Origin: Muricauda sp. SCSIO 65647 | GTDB lineage: Bacteria; Bacteroidota; Bacteroidia; Flavobacteriales; Flavobacteriaceae | Direction of reading: 5' to 3' | NCBI RefSeq assembly: GCF_021534965.1 | Contig: NZ_CP091037.1 | Location: forward strand, 1,342,501-1,406,500 | DNA: 64,000 bases | Part shown: positions 7,493 through 14,539 of the stretch, piece after piece | How the letters are laid out: each line of letters starts with the position of its first letter | How positions within the stretch are numbered: position 1 is the stretch's first letter | Notes under the pieces: generated by a model | What the model saw: only the letters and a program-made list of their open reading frames with translations | What the model was told of the DNA's origin: nothing | The model's database searches: none | Made by a program: the position numbers and the translations under genes

Positions 7493-8803
7493 TTATTCTT
7501 TGGTTAAAAATGATTGGTACGCCTTGGCGTAATTGTACTCGTATACGGTTTGGTAATAGGCCAATTCTTGTTGGACATACCGTGTTTCCGTCATCAACAG
7601 GTCTGTGGTTTTCTCCAAACCTTCCTTATACCGGTTAGTGCGTATCTGCAAGGTTTCCTCGGCCTGTTCCAACGCCAGTTCAGATGATGATAATTTGCTT
7701 TTGGCGTCGGCCAATAGGCGTTGGGCACGTTGCAGTTCCATAATACTCTTGGATCTGTATTCGGCCAACTGAAGTTCAGCCTTATCGGCCTCGGCCTTTC
7801 CTTTTTTGGTCTGTGCAAACCGCTGGGCCCCTTTAAAGATGTCCCAGCTTAGACTGGCGCCAAAAGTATAGCCCTCGGCATTGGTGCCAAAAACATCTTG
7901 ATCGTAGAGCTCGTAGGAACCAAAAGCGTTCAAGCGTGGCAAAAAGGTCATTTTTTCGGCCCTATAGTTTGCCGTATGGGCCGCTGCCGCCTTTTGCATC
8001 GCCTTGATGTCTGCCCGGTTTTCCAAAGTTGCTGAACGTTCCTCCGTTTCGGTTGGGGTTGGCAGCAATTCGGCTTGGGGTTCATAGCCGGTACCAGGGT
8101 CGGCGTTCATCAAAAACCCTAGGTAGTCTGAGGCATTTTGCAAATTGCTCTTGGCCTGCCGTAGTTGATCGTTGACCTCCGAAGCCCTGACCTGGGCCAT
8201 GAGCCAATCCGCTTTTTGAATGAGTCCCTGATCGTAATAATCCTTGGTCTGCTTTTTGTTGGCCTTGGCGGTTCGATCTGCCTTGGTGAGCACCGCGACC
8301 ATCTTATAGGCCAATTGCAACTGCATATAGGCATTATGCGCCTCAAAATTGATGTACTCCTTGGTGCGCTTAAATTGCAGTTCCTTTGCCTCAAAAGTGG
8401 ATTTGGCTGCCTTGCGCCTATAAAAACCATCCACATTGATCAGGGGTTGCTGAACGGAAACAATGGTGGCAAAGTTTTCAATGTTGTTGGGGTCATTGAG
8501 CAATTGCGGGTTAAAATCGGCCTGGGTAATCACCTCTTGGTTAAGCTTTGAACCGAAGGCGGTCAATGGGTTCGTAGTGGTAAAACCGGTATGGGAAATC
8601 GAAACATTGGGTAAAAACACCGCACTGCTCATCCCATAATCCGCCTTGGCGACATCTGCCTCCAGGCCGGAAATCCTTATATTGGTATTGGCCTCCTGCA
8701 CCTTGGCCAACACCTCGTTCAACGAAATCAATCGATGTTCCTGGGCCACCGCCCCTTGCTGCAGCAAGGCACCCAAAAAGGCAATCGCTATTAACTTCTT
8801 CAT
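7493..8803 (-). CDS. TolC family outer-membrane efflux protein
   Basis: This 436-residue protein starts at ATG 8803 with a clear signal peptide (MKKLIAIAFLGALLQQG, cleavage near AVAQ). It has the two Gln/Ala-rich helical repeats typical of TolC channels, ending with the usual ETRYVQQELAYYQTVYEYN pattern. It is the first gene of the RND operon. A longer frame reaches 8899, but that would run through the promoter region and lose the signal peptide, so the shorter start is preferred. The promoter carries a palindromic Crp/Fnr-type site at 8855-8868 with a -7-like box at 8832-8825. Confidence 0.92.
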   Translation of the reverse strand: MKKLIAIAFLGALLQQGAVAQEHRLISLNEVLAKVQEANTNIRISGLEADVAKADYGMSSAVFLPNVSISHTGFTTTNPLTAFGSKLNQEVITQADFNPQLLNDPNNIENFATIVSVQQPLINVDGFYRRKAAKSTFEAKELQFKRTKEYINFEAHNAYMQLQLAYKMVAVLTKADRTAKANKKQTKDYYDQGLIQKADWLMAQVRASEVNDQLRQAKSNLQNASDYLGFLMNADPGTGYEPQAELLPTPTETEERSATLENRADIKAMQKAAAAHTANYRAEKMTFLPRLNAFGSYELYDQDVFGTNAEGYTFGASLSWDIFKGAQRFAQTKKGKAEADKAELQLAEYRSKSIMELQRAQRLLADAKSKLSSSELALEQAEETLQIRTNRYKEGLEKTTDLLMTETRYVQQELAYYQTVYEYNYAKAYQSFLTKE

Positions 8804-8854
8804 GTTAAGATCACTATTTGCCCGTAAAATTAGAAGGGTGGCAAAAGCTGTGCA

Positions 8855-8868
8855 GTAACTTAGGTTAC
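8855..8868 (-). promoter_or_regulatory. Crp/Fnr-type site GTAAC-N4-GTTAC upstream of the RND operon
   Basis: The perfect inverted repeat GTAACTTAGGTTAC lies upstream of the TolC-like gene. On the minus strand TAATTTTA (8832-8825), one base off TAnnTTTG, starts 29.5 bp from the centre of the palindrome. That puts the centre near -41.5 of the inferred start, the classic position for an activator touching RNA polymerase. The same spacing recurs at 9679-9692, 14526-14539 and 16318-16331. Confidence 0.75.
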
Positions 8869-9059
8869 ATTGACCATCGAGCCTTACGTAAAGGGCCATG
8901 CCCGAAACCCTTTTTAGGAAAAAACTGGAAAAAAAACACTTTGGCCCTGATCAGATTGAAATACTGGCATTGTTGAAAACTGCCGTTTCAAGACATAGCA
9001 GAACAGGGGTCCGGTCACCTTTTGTTACCGAACTGCAACACTGTTGGGAAAGTTTATTG

Positions 9060-9197
9060 TCACGATTTCTTACCGCTGTTCATCAAAGCCAATACGGCGA
9101 CCACCAAAATGATAACGACCAAGGCAAAAACCCCGATCATTATGATACCGTTGTCCCAAGAAACCAGTGGCAATATTTGAAGTGCATTCATTGTCAT
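9060..9197 (-). CDS. Small single-helix membrane protein (45 aa)
   Basis: The frame starts at ATG 9197 (alternative ATG 9191) and stops with TGA at 9062-9060. The product has a short N-terminal stretch with NALQILPLVSWDNG, then one hydrophobic helix (about residues 18-39, IIMIGVFALVVIILVVAVLAL), then the charged end MNSGKKS. A TAAATTTG box on the minus strand (9219-9212) would place transcription just before the start. The helix and the codon-level coherence support a real small membrane protein. I do not recognise the family. It sits between the RND operon and the DUF2892 gene. Confidence 0.6.
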   Translation of the reverse strand: MTMNALQILPLVSWDNGIIMIGVFALVVIILVVAVLALMNSGKKS

Positions 9198-9336
9198 CAG
9201 TTTTAGTATGCCAAATTTAAAATCACCCTATCATCCAAAATATGACAAATCTCAATTTTTGGGTTGCCCATTCTTTGTCAAAAAAAGCCACTCCGCAACA
9301 ACGAAATGGCCTTTCTATCATCCAACCAATCAAAAA

Positions 9337-9543
9337 CTAACTTTTGACCTTGCAAGTGCTTATACCAAACAATCGATAGAGCGGACAAAAACTAATAAAG
9401 GAAGTAATCACAAAAATACCTGCCAATGCCAATAGTACATATGCCAAAGTACCCTGCACTACCCCGGTAAAATATAAGACGCCCACTATAACGGCAACAA
9501 TCAATCTAATGGTACGATCAAGTCCATTCATATTCTTTTTCAT
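9337..9543 (-). CDS. DUF2892 (YgaP-like) membrane protein
   Basis: This 68-residue protein matches DUF2892 well: an N-terminal MNGLDRTIRLIVAVIVGVL helix, a second helix, then FCPLYRLFGISTCK with the conserved Cys-Pro-Leu-Tyr and the late Thr-Cys. In YgaP this domain is attached to a rhodanese and is thought to move sulfane sulfur. Here it is free-standing and divergent from the sulfite dehydrogenase gene. A TATATTTG box on the minus strand (9655-9648) lies on one side of the palindrome at 9679-9692, so both divergent genes may be switched by one site. Confidence 0.85.
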   Translation of the reverse strand: MKKNMNGLDRTIRLIVAVIVGVLYFTGVVQGTLAYVLLALAGIFVITSFISFCPLYRLFGISTCKVKS

Positions 9544-9678
9544 ATCTATACATTTAACTATTCAACAACCGAAACCGCCACGGCCACCTATGCCGCTCAA
9601 ATGGGGCAAACCAAAATCAGTTTATGCCATTTCTTCAGTCTCATTTTCAAATATAGCTACATTCTTACCTTACTTTTG

Positions 9679-9692
9679 GTAACCTTGGTTAC
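9679..9692. promoter_or_regulatory. Crp/Fnr-type site GTAAC-N4-GTTAC shared by two divergent promoters
   Basis: The perfect inverted repeat GTAACCTTGGTTAC sits between the DUF2892 gene (minus) and the sulfite dehydrogenase gene (plus). On the plus side TAGATTTG (9715-9722) starts 29.5 bp from the centre. On the minus side TATATTTG (9655-9648) starts 30.5 bp from it. Both match TAnnTTTG exactly. One palindrome flanked by two -7 boxes at the activator distance suggests that a single bound dimer serves both directions. Confidence 0.78.
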
Positions 9693-9737
9693 ACAATCTG
9701 CACATTTATTATCTTAGATTTGAATTGATTTGTGTAC

Positions 9738-10958
9738 ATGAAACGAAGGGACTTTTCGAAAAACCTGACATTGGCCGGAATGGCAAGCTTTCTTGGGGCA
9801 CCAATCGTTTTTTCAAATAAACTGCCCGTTGGGTACATACCCTTAGGCCTACAAGACCCAGACCCTTTTAAACTATTCGATAAGGACAAAGAGATGGTCG
9901 TGCTCAACGACAAACCTTGGAATATCGAGGCAAAAGCCCATCTTTTGAACGATAAGGTAACGCCCAACAAGTATATGTTCATTCGTAACAACGGAAAGAT
10001 TCCACAAGATATCGATGCTGCCAAATGGACATTAAAAATTGACGGGGAAGCCGTAAGCAATAAGAAAACATATACTTTGGCAGAACTGAAATCCAAATTT
10101 AAACATCACACCTATCAACTCACACTTGAATGTGGTGGAAATGGCCGCAGTGAATTTGACCCACCGGCAAAAGGGAACCAGTGGACGGTAGGTGCCGTCT
10201 CATGTGCCGAATGGACAGGGGTGCGTCTCAGGGATGTTCTCAAAGATGTCGGCATCACCAGCGACGCCGTTTATATCGGTTATCATGCGGCAGATACCCA
10301 TCTCAGTGGCCATCCTACAAAAGAACCCATCTCCCGTGGTGTACCGATTCAAAAAGCGATGCAAGATGAAACGATCTTGGCCTTTCAGATGAATGGTGAA
10401 GATATTCCCTTGGTGCATGGCCATCCACTCAGGTTGGTATGTGGGGGATGGCCAGCCTCGGCTTCGGGCAAATGGGTAAATCGTTTGAGTGTTCGAGATC
10501 GTGTACACGACGGAGCCAAAATGGGTGGCACCTCGTATCGCGTGCCCTGCCATCCAGTGGCCCCAGGCAGCAAAATCGATGATGAAGATATGTGCATTAT
10601 TGAATCGATGCCCGTAAAATCATTGATTACCTACCCGAAAAGTGGCGCCTTGCTCAAAACGGGAAAGCAGCTTCAGATCAATGGCCATGCATGGGCAGGC
10701 GAACTTGAGGTGTCAAAGATGGAATACTCAATAGATTTTGGCAGCACTTGGCACCCCTGTACGTTGCAAAAACCCGTCAACCGTTTGGCTTGGCAACATT
10801 TCAAGGCACTAGTGGAATTGCCCAAAAAGGGCTATTATGAAATTTGGGCCAAGGCAACCGATTCAAACGGTAAAAGTCAGCCAATGGTGTTACCGGGGTG
10901 GAATCCGAAAGGATATTTGAACAATGCCTGCCACCGCATTGCGGTCAAAGCGGTATGA
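9738..10958 (+). CDS. Sulfite dehydrogenase-type molybdoenzyme, Tat-exported (SorA-like)
   Basis: This 406-residue protein is of the sulfite oxidase family. It has a twin-arginine signal (MKRRDFSKNL), the molybdopterin domain with the metal-binding Cys at C132 in LECGGNGRSE, and a C-terminal dimerisation domain (about residues 290-400). It should oxidise sulfite to sulfate in the periplasm. A GTG at 9732 is in frame, but ATG 9738 puts the Tat motif at the very start. The cytochrome c gene begins two bases after the stop, matching the SorAB arrangement in which the cytochrome takes the electrons. A perfect TAnnTTTG box and the palindrome 9679-9692 lie upstream. Confidence 0.88.
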   Translation: MKRRDFSKNLTLAGMASFLGAPIVFSNKLPVGYIPLGLQDPDPFKLFDKDKEMVVLNDKPWNIEAKAHLLNDKVTPNKYMFIRNNGKIPQDIDAAKWTLKIDGEAVSNKKTYTLAELKSKFKHHTYQLTLECGGNGRSEFDPPAKGNQWTVGAVSCAEWTGVRLRDVLKDVGITSDAVYIGYHAADTHLSGHPTKEPISRGVPIQKAMQDETILAFQMNGEDIPLVHGHPLRLVCGGWPASASGKWVNRLSVRDRVHDGAKMGGTSYRVPCHPVAPGSKIDDEDMCIIESMPVKSLITYPKSGALLKTGKQLQINGHAWAGELEVSKMEYSIDFGSTWHPCTLQKPVNRLAWQHFKALVELPKKGYYEIWAKATDSNGKSQPMVLPGWNPKGYLNNACHRIAVKAV

Positions 10959-10959
10959 G

Positions 10960-11421
10960 ATGGGGAAAAGATTGAAAAAACAATTTGGCTCACTTGCAAA
11001 GGCCCTACTGGCCTTGGGTGCGTTAGTATTGTTGGCAATCATGTTTTTCTTTTTTATCGATACTTCTGACAACCTATCATCTGTGACAACATCAAAAGAA
11101 AAAATAGTTGAAATACCCGAAGAAGATTTCGATAAAATTGAAAATGGCATTCATGTGGCCACTGGTTTTGTGGAAGACGAGGGCATGCGTCTGGTCATTC
11201 AAAACTGTGTCGGTTGCCATTCGGCCAAATTGGTCACCCAAAACCGCTTGAGCGCTGAAGGTTGGCAAAGCACCATCAAATGGATGCAAGAAACCCAAAA
11301 CCTATGGAGTCTTGGAGCGAATGAAGAAAAGATCATTGAGTACTTGGCCAAGAACTATGGCCCCGTTTCAAAGGGAAGACGAAAAAACCTGATCAATGCT
11401 GATTGGTATGAATTGAAATAA
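10960..11421 (+). CDS. Membrane-anchored monoheme cytochrome c (SorB-like)
   Basis: This 153-residue protein has one N-terminal membrane helix (residues 14-33) and a single heme-binding motif C83-V-G-C86-H87, in a domain that ends with the helix EEKIIEYLAKNYGP. It starts one base after the sulfite dehydrogenase stop and so is translated with it. By context it accepts electrons from sulfite oxidation and passes them to the respiratory chain. A longer frame starts inside the upstream gene but lacks a sensible start, so ATG 10960 is chosen. Confidence 0.85.
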   Translation: MGKRLKKQFGSLAKALLALGALVLLAIMFFFFIDTSDNLSSVTTSKEKIVEIPEEDFDKIENGIHVATGFVEDEGMRLVIQNCVGCHSAKLVTQNRLSAEGWQSTIKWMQETQNLWSLGANEEKIIEYLAKNYGPVSKGRRKNLINADWYELK

Positions 11422-11540
11422 CAATGATGGCCATTCTGAGCAAATTCCGATAAGAATTGGAATGGGGTAGGAATCTGAATAGTTGGGATTTCCCTTCACC
11501 CACAAGTTCGCCCACCCGAAATGATCAAAAACCAAAACTA

Positions 11541-12410
11541 ATGAACGACTATTGGGAAGCATTGTCAAACGGATTTTTAGGTACTCTGCAATGGACATGG
11601 AAATCCATCATCTTTGAGGTGCCTTGGTATACCAACTATTTCTGGGGATTGATTCTCATTTCACTCGTGGTTTGGCTTCTGGAAATCTTTTTTCCTTGGC
11701 GTAAAGACCAGTCCATTTTCAGAAAGGACTTTTGGCTCGATGCTTTCTATATGTTCTTTAACTTCTTCATTTTTGCCATTGTCATCAATGGTATCTACAA
11801 GGTATTGGAGATACTGTTTGCCGACTTTGGCATTACGGCCAAGAGTTTGGCACTTGTTGACATTTCTTCTTGGGTGATGGGGTTACAATTGCTCGTCTTT
11901 TTTATCGTACTTGATTTTGTACAATGGTTCACACATATTTGCCTACATAAATTTTCTGTGCTTTGGCGGTTTCACCAAGTGCACCACAGCGTAAAAGAAA
12001 TGGGCTTTGCAGCCCATCTGCGCTATCACTGGATGGAAAACATTCTCTACAAGCCCCTCAAGGTCTTCGGCGTGATGCTATTGGGCGGTTTTGAACCTGA
12101 ACATGCCTATGTGGTGCATTTTATAGCCATCGCCATTGGCCATTTGAACCATGCCAATGTAAAACTGAGCTATGGCCCCTTAAAATACGTGTTCAACAAT
12201 CCTGTGATGCACCTCTATCACCATTCTTATGAACTGCCAAAAGGAAAATTCGGGGTGAATTTTGGCATAAGCCTCAGTCTTTGGGATTACCTATTTAAGA
12301 CAAACTATATACCGGAAGATAGTGGCAAGATTCCGCTCGGTTACCCCGGTGATGAGAAGATGCCCCGAGGTTTTTGGAAACAGTTGGTCTATGGCTTTGG
12401 AAAAAAATAA
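11541..12410 (+). CDS. Sterol desaturase / fatty-acid hydroxylase family membrane protein
   Basis: This 289-residue membrane protein has four or more hydrophobic helices and the histidine clusters of the FA_hydroxylase superfamily: HICLH, then RFHQVHHS, then a late YHHSYE. These bind a diiron centre that oxidises lipid-like substrates. The start at ATG 11541 is preferred to a longer frame beginning at 11457, whose leading residues are low-complexity polar. It follows the cytochrome gene by about 120 bp on the same strand. What it oxidises, and whether it belongs to the sulfite operon, is not shown by the sequence. Confidence 0.82.
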   Translation: MNDYWEALSNGFLGTLQWTWKSIIFEVPWYTNYFWGLILISLVVWLLEIFFPWRKDQSIFRKDFWLDAFYMFFNFFIFAIVINGIYKVLEILFADFGITAKSLALVDISSWVMGLQLLVFFIVLDFVQWFTHICLHKFSVLWRFHQVHHSVKEMGFAAHLRYHWMENILYKPLKVFGVMLLGGFEPEHAYVVHFIAIAIGHLNHANVKLSYGPLKYVFNNPVMHLYHHSYELPKGKFGVNFGISLSLWDYLFKTNYIPEDSGKIPLGYPGDEKMPRGFWKQLVYGFGKK

Positions 12411-12423
12411 GATCTTATAGCGA

Positions 12424-12795
12424 TTAGTTTTTTACCCAATCGGTGTATCCGCCAGCGTAATCATAGATTTTTTCAAACCCTTTTTCTTTGAGCATTTTGG
12501 CGGCTCGTGCACTACGACCGCCCATTTTACAATAGAGATAAACAGGTTCGTCTTTATTCAGGCCGGTCAGCTGCTCTTCAAAATGTAGCGGGTCCTTGAT
12601 ATCGAAGTTTACCGCATCATCGATATGCCCCACTTGATATTCTTCAGGTGTTCGCACATCGACTAGCTGTACATCCTTACCGATGACCTTAGATTTCATG
12701 GTTGCCTTATCGATGACCGAAATGGCAGATTCGTCCTGTGATTTGCAAGATATGCCCAAAAAAAGCAATAGACCACAAACGATTGAGGGTCTCAT
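12424..12795 (-). CDS. Rhodanese-like lipoprotein
   Basis: This 123-residue protein has a lipoprotein signal (lipobox ending LGIS-C17) and one rhodanese domain. The active-site loop is YLYCKMGGRSAR with the catalytic Cys at C89. It should carry sulfane sulfur on that Cys outside the cytoplasm, anchored to a membrane. Its ATG overlaps the stop of the HMA protein gene by four bases, so it is the last gene of the CstB-like operon. The gene is convergent with the sterol-desaturase-like gene, with 13 bases between the stops. Confidence 0.9.
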   Translation of the reverse strand: MRPSIVCGLLLFLGISCKSQDESAISVIDKATMKSKVIGKDVQLVDVRTPEEYQVGHIDDAVNFDIKDPLHFEEQLTGLNKDEPVYLYCKMGGRSARAAKMLKEKGFEKIYDYAGGYTDWVKN

Positions 12796-13064
12796 AGTTT
12801 TGAGATTCTACCAGTGGCACAGCTTACGAATGATTTTGCCTTTGACATGAGGCTATTTTCATCATCGACGGGCGGATATCCCAAGTCTTTCAGCCTCTGC
12901 TCGACCAATGTTCGCTGGTGCTCATCTTCATGGTTGAAGATCACCTTGCTTTCTTCTTCATCAACCTGAACATCACTTATATGTTCAATTTTTGATAAGC
13001 GGTTGGTGATAGTGGCGGCACAGCCGCCACATTTTAAGTTTTGTATGCTAATTGAAGAGGTCAT
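12792..13064 (-). CDS. Heavy-metal-associated (HMA) domain protein
   Basis: This 90-residue protein has an HMA domain with the metal-binding motif C12-G-G-C15 (QNLKCGGCAATITN), as in copper chaperones. After it comes a short tail, SLMSKAKSFVSCATGRISKL, containing another Cys. The ATG overlaps the stop of the CstB-like gene by one base (TGATG), and the rhodanese gene overlaps its own end, so the three are translationally coupled. Pairing an HMA protein with persulfide enzymes suggests either metal chelation under sulfide stress or use of the Cys pair to carry sulfur; the sequence does not decide. Confidence 0.85.
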   Translation of the reverse strand: MTSSISIQNLKCGGCAATITNRLSKIEHISDVQVDEEESKVIFNHEDEHQRTLVEQRLKDLGYPPVDDENSLMSKAKSFVSCATGRISKL

Positions 13065-14479
13065 CAACTTGAGGTTTTTGTGGTTGGACAAACAAAATCG
13101 GTCACGGGAATACCGGTTTTTTTGATATGGGCAAATCCTCCAGCTACATCTACCAAGTTATGAATGCCCCTACTTTTAAGAATAGAGGCAGCGATCATGC
13201 TTCGGTAGCCTCCGGCACAATGCACATAGAATGTCTTGTCAGTGGGAAATTCTGCCAAGTGATCGTTGAGATAATCCAACGGGGTTAAATGTGCACCCTC
13301 TACATGCTCGGCATTATACTCGTTTTCTTTTCTGACATCGAACACTGGTGCTTTTTCGGCCACGTATGGCTCAAATGCCGCTGCAGTGATGCTCTTTACA
13401 GAATCTGCTTCCTTACCGGCAGCTTTCCAAGCTTCGAGCCCACCTTCCAAATAACCAATGGTGCCGTCAAAACCTACTCTTGACAGACGGGTAATGGTCT
13501 CTTCTTCTTTTCCTTTGGGAGCAATCAATAAAATGGGTTGCTTGACATCGGCGATTAAGGCCCCGACCCAAGGGGCAAAACTGCCGTTCAAACCTATAAA
13601 AATCGAACGGGGCACATGTGCTTTGGCAAAATCGTCTTGATGGCGTACATCAAGTACTACCGCTCCGGTTTCATTGGCCGCCGCTTCAAAGGCATCAGGT
13701 GACATGGCGATATTGCCCCTGTCAAGTACCTCATCAATGTCATCATAACCTTCTTTGTTCATTTTTACGTTCAACGGAAAATATTGCGGTGGTGGCAACA
13801 AGCCTTCGGTGACCTCATCAACAAACTCTTCTTTGGTCATATTTGCCCTGAGCGCATAGTTCATTTTTTTCTGGTTGCCCAACGTATCGACCGTTTCTTT
13901 CATCATATTTTTTCCGCAAGCAGAACCGGCACCATGGGCTGGATATACGATTACATCATCTGCCAACGGCATAATTTTCTCACGAAGACTTTCATATAAG
14001 ACCCCGGCCAGTTCTTCTTTGGTCATATCGGCCGCTTTTTGTGCCAAATCGGGTCGGCCCACATCACCCAAAAAAAGTGTGTCACCACTAAAAATGGCAT
14101 GATCTTTACCATTCTCATCACGCAATAGATAGGTGGTACTTTCCATCGTATGGCCCGGAGTATGCAGAACAACAAAGGTGAGCTTGCCCAATTTGAACTC
14201 TTGCCCATCTTCACCGATTATGGCTTCAAAGCTAGGGTTGGCATTGGGTCCGTAGATGATGGAAGCTCCCGTCTCTTTGGACAAGGTAATATGACCGCTT
14301 ACAAAATCAGCGTGAAAATGGGTCTCGAAAATGTACTTGATCTTGGCATTATCGCGATGGGCCCTTTCAAGATAGGGTTTTACTTCACGGAGCGGGTCTA
14401 TGATGGCCACCTCACCTTCACTCTCAATATAATAGGCCCCTTGGGCCAAACATCCTGTGTATATCTGTTCAATAGTCAT
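13064..14479 (-). CDS. CstB-like persulfide dioxygenase with pseudo-rhodanese and rhodanese domains
   Basis: This 471-residue protein has a metallo-beta-lactamase-fold dioxygenase domain (about 1-230) with iron ligands H54, H110 and D133, plus H56 and D58 in THFHADF and H182. A rhodanese-like domain without the catalytic Cys follows (about 260-355; the loop reads LLIAPKGKEE). Then comes an active rhodanese (about 370-465) with C421 in HCAGGYRS. This three-part order is that of staphylococcal CstB, which turns persulfides and sulfite into thiosulfate. C188 in GSACGK may match the extra Cys of CstB. ATG 14479 is chosen. It is first in an operon with the HMA and rhodanese genes, behind the palindrome 14526-14539. 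Confidence 0.9.
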   Translation of the reverse strand: MTIEQIYTGCLAQGAYYIESEGEVAIIDPLREVKPYLERAHRDNAKIKYIFETHFHADFVSGHITLSKETGASIIYGPNANPSFEAIIGEDGQEFKLGKLTFVVLHTPGHTMESTTYLLRDENGKDHAIFSGDTLFLGDVGRPDLAQKAADMTKEELAGVLYESLREKIMPLADDVIVYPAHGAGSACGKNMMKETVDTLGNQKKMNYALRANMTKEEFVDEVTEGLLPPPQYFPLNVKMNKEGYDDIDEVLDRGNIAMSPDAFEAAANETGAVVLDVRHQDDFAKAHVPRSIFIGLNGSFAPWVGALIADVKQPILLIAPKGKEEETITRLSRVGFDGTIGYLEGGLEAWKAAGKEADSVKSITAAAFEPYVAEKAPVFDVRKENEYNAEHVEGAHLTPLDYLNDHLAEFPTDKTFYVHCAGGYRSMIAASILKSRGIHNLVDVAGGFAHIKKTGIPVTDFVCPTTKTSS

Positions 14480-14525
14480 AATCAATAAATTTCTTCAAAA
14501 GTACAAGGTATTTTTAAGGTACAAT

Positions 14526-14539
14526 GCTACTTAAGTTAC
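14526..14539 (-). promoter_or_regulatory. Crp/Fnr-type site upstream of the CstB-like operon
   Basis: The inverted repeat, read on the minus strand, is GTAACTTAAGTAGC, with one half perfect and one base off in the other. A perfect -7 box TACTTTTG lies on the minus strand at 14503-14496, 29.5 bp from the centre, the same geometry as at 8855, 9679 and 16318. The site overlaps the stop codon of the SulP gene (14531-14533), so the promoter is squeezed into the end of its neighbour. Confidence 0.68.

Noticed and set aside
9014-9028. GTCACCTTTTGTTAC, resembling the Crp/Fnr motif
   Set aside because: The spacer is five bases instead of four and no -7 box lies at the fixed distance; it does not fit the family of sites.
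8898-9206. Plus-strand open frame of about 100 codons over the region with the 45-aa membrane protein
   Set aside because: Its composition is His-, Gln- and Asp-rich, it has no domain, and it overlaps the more coherent minus-strand membrane protein.
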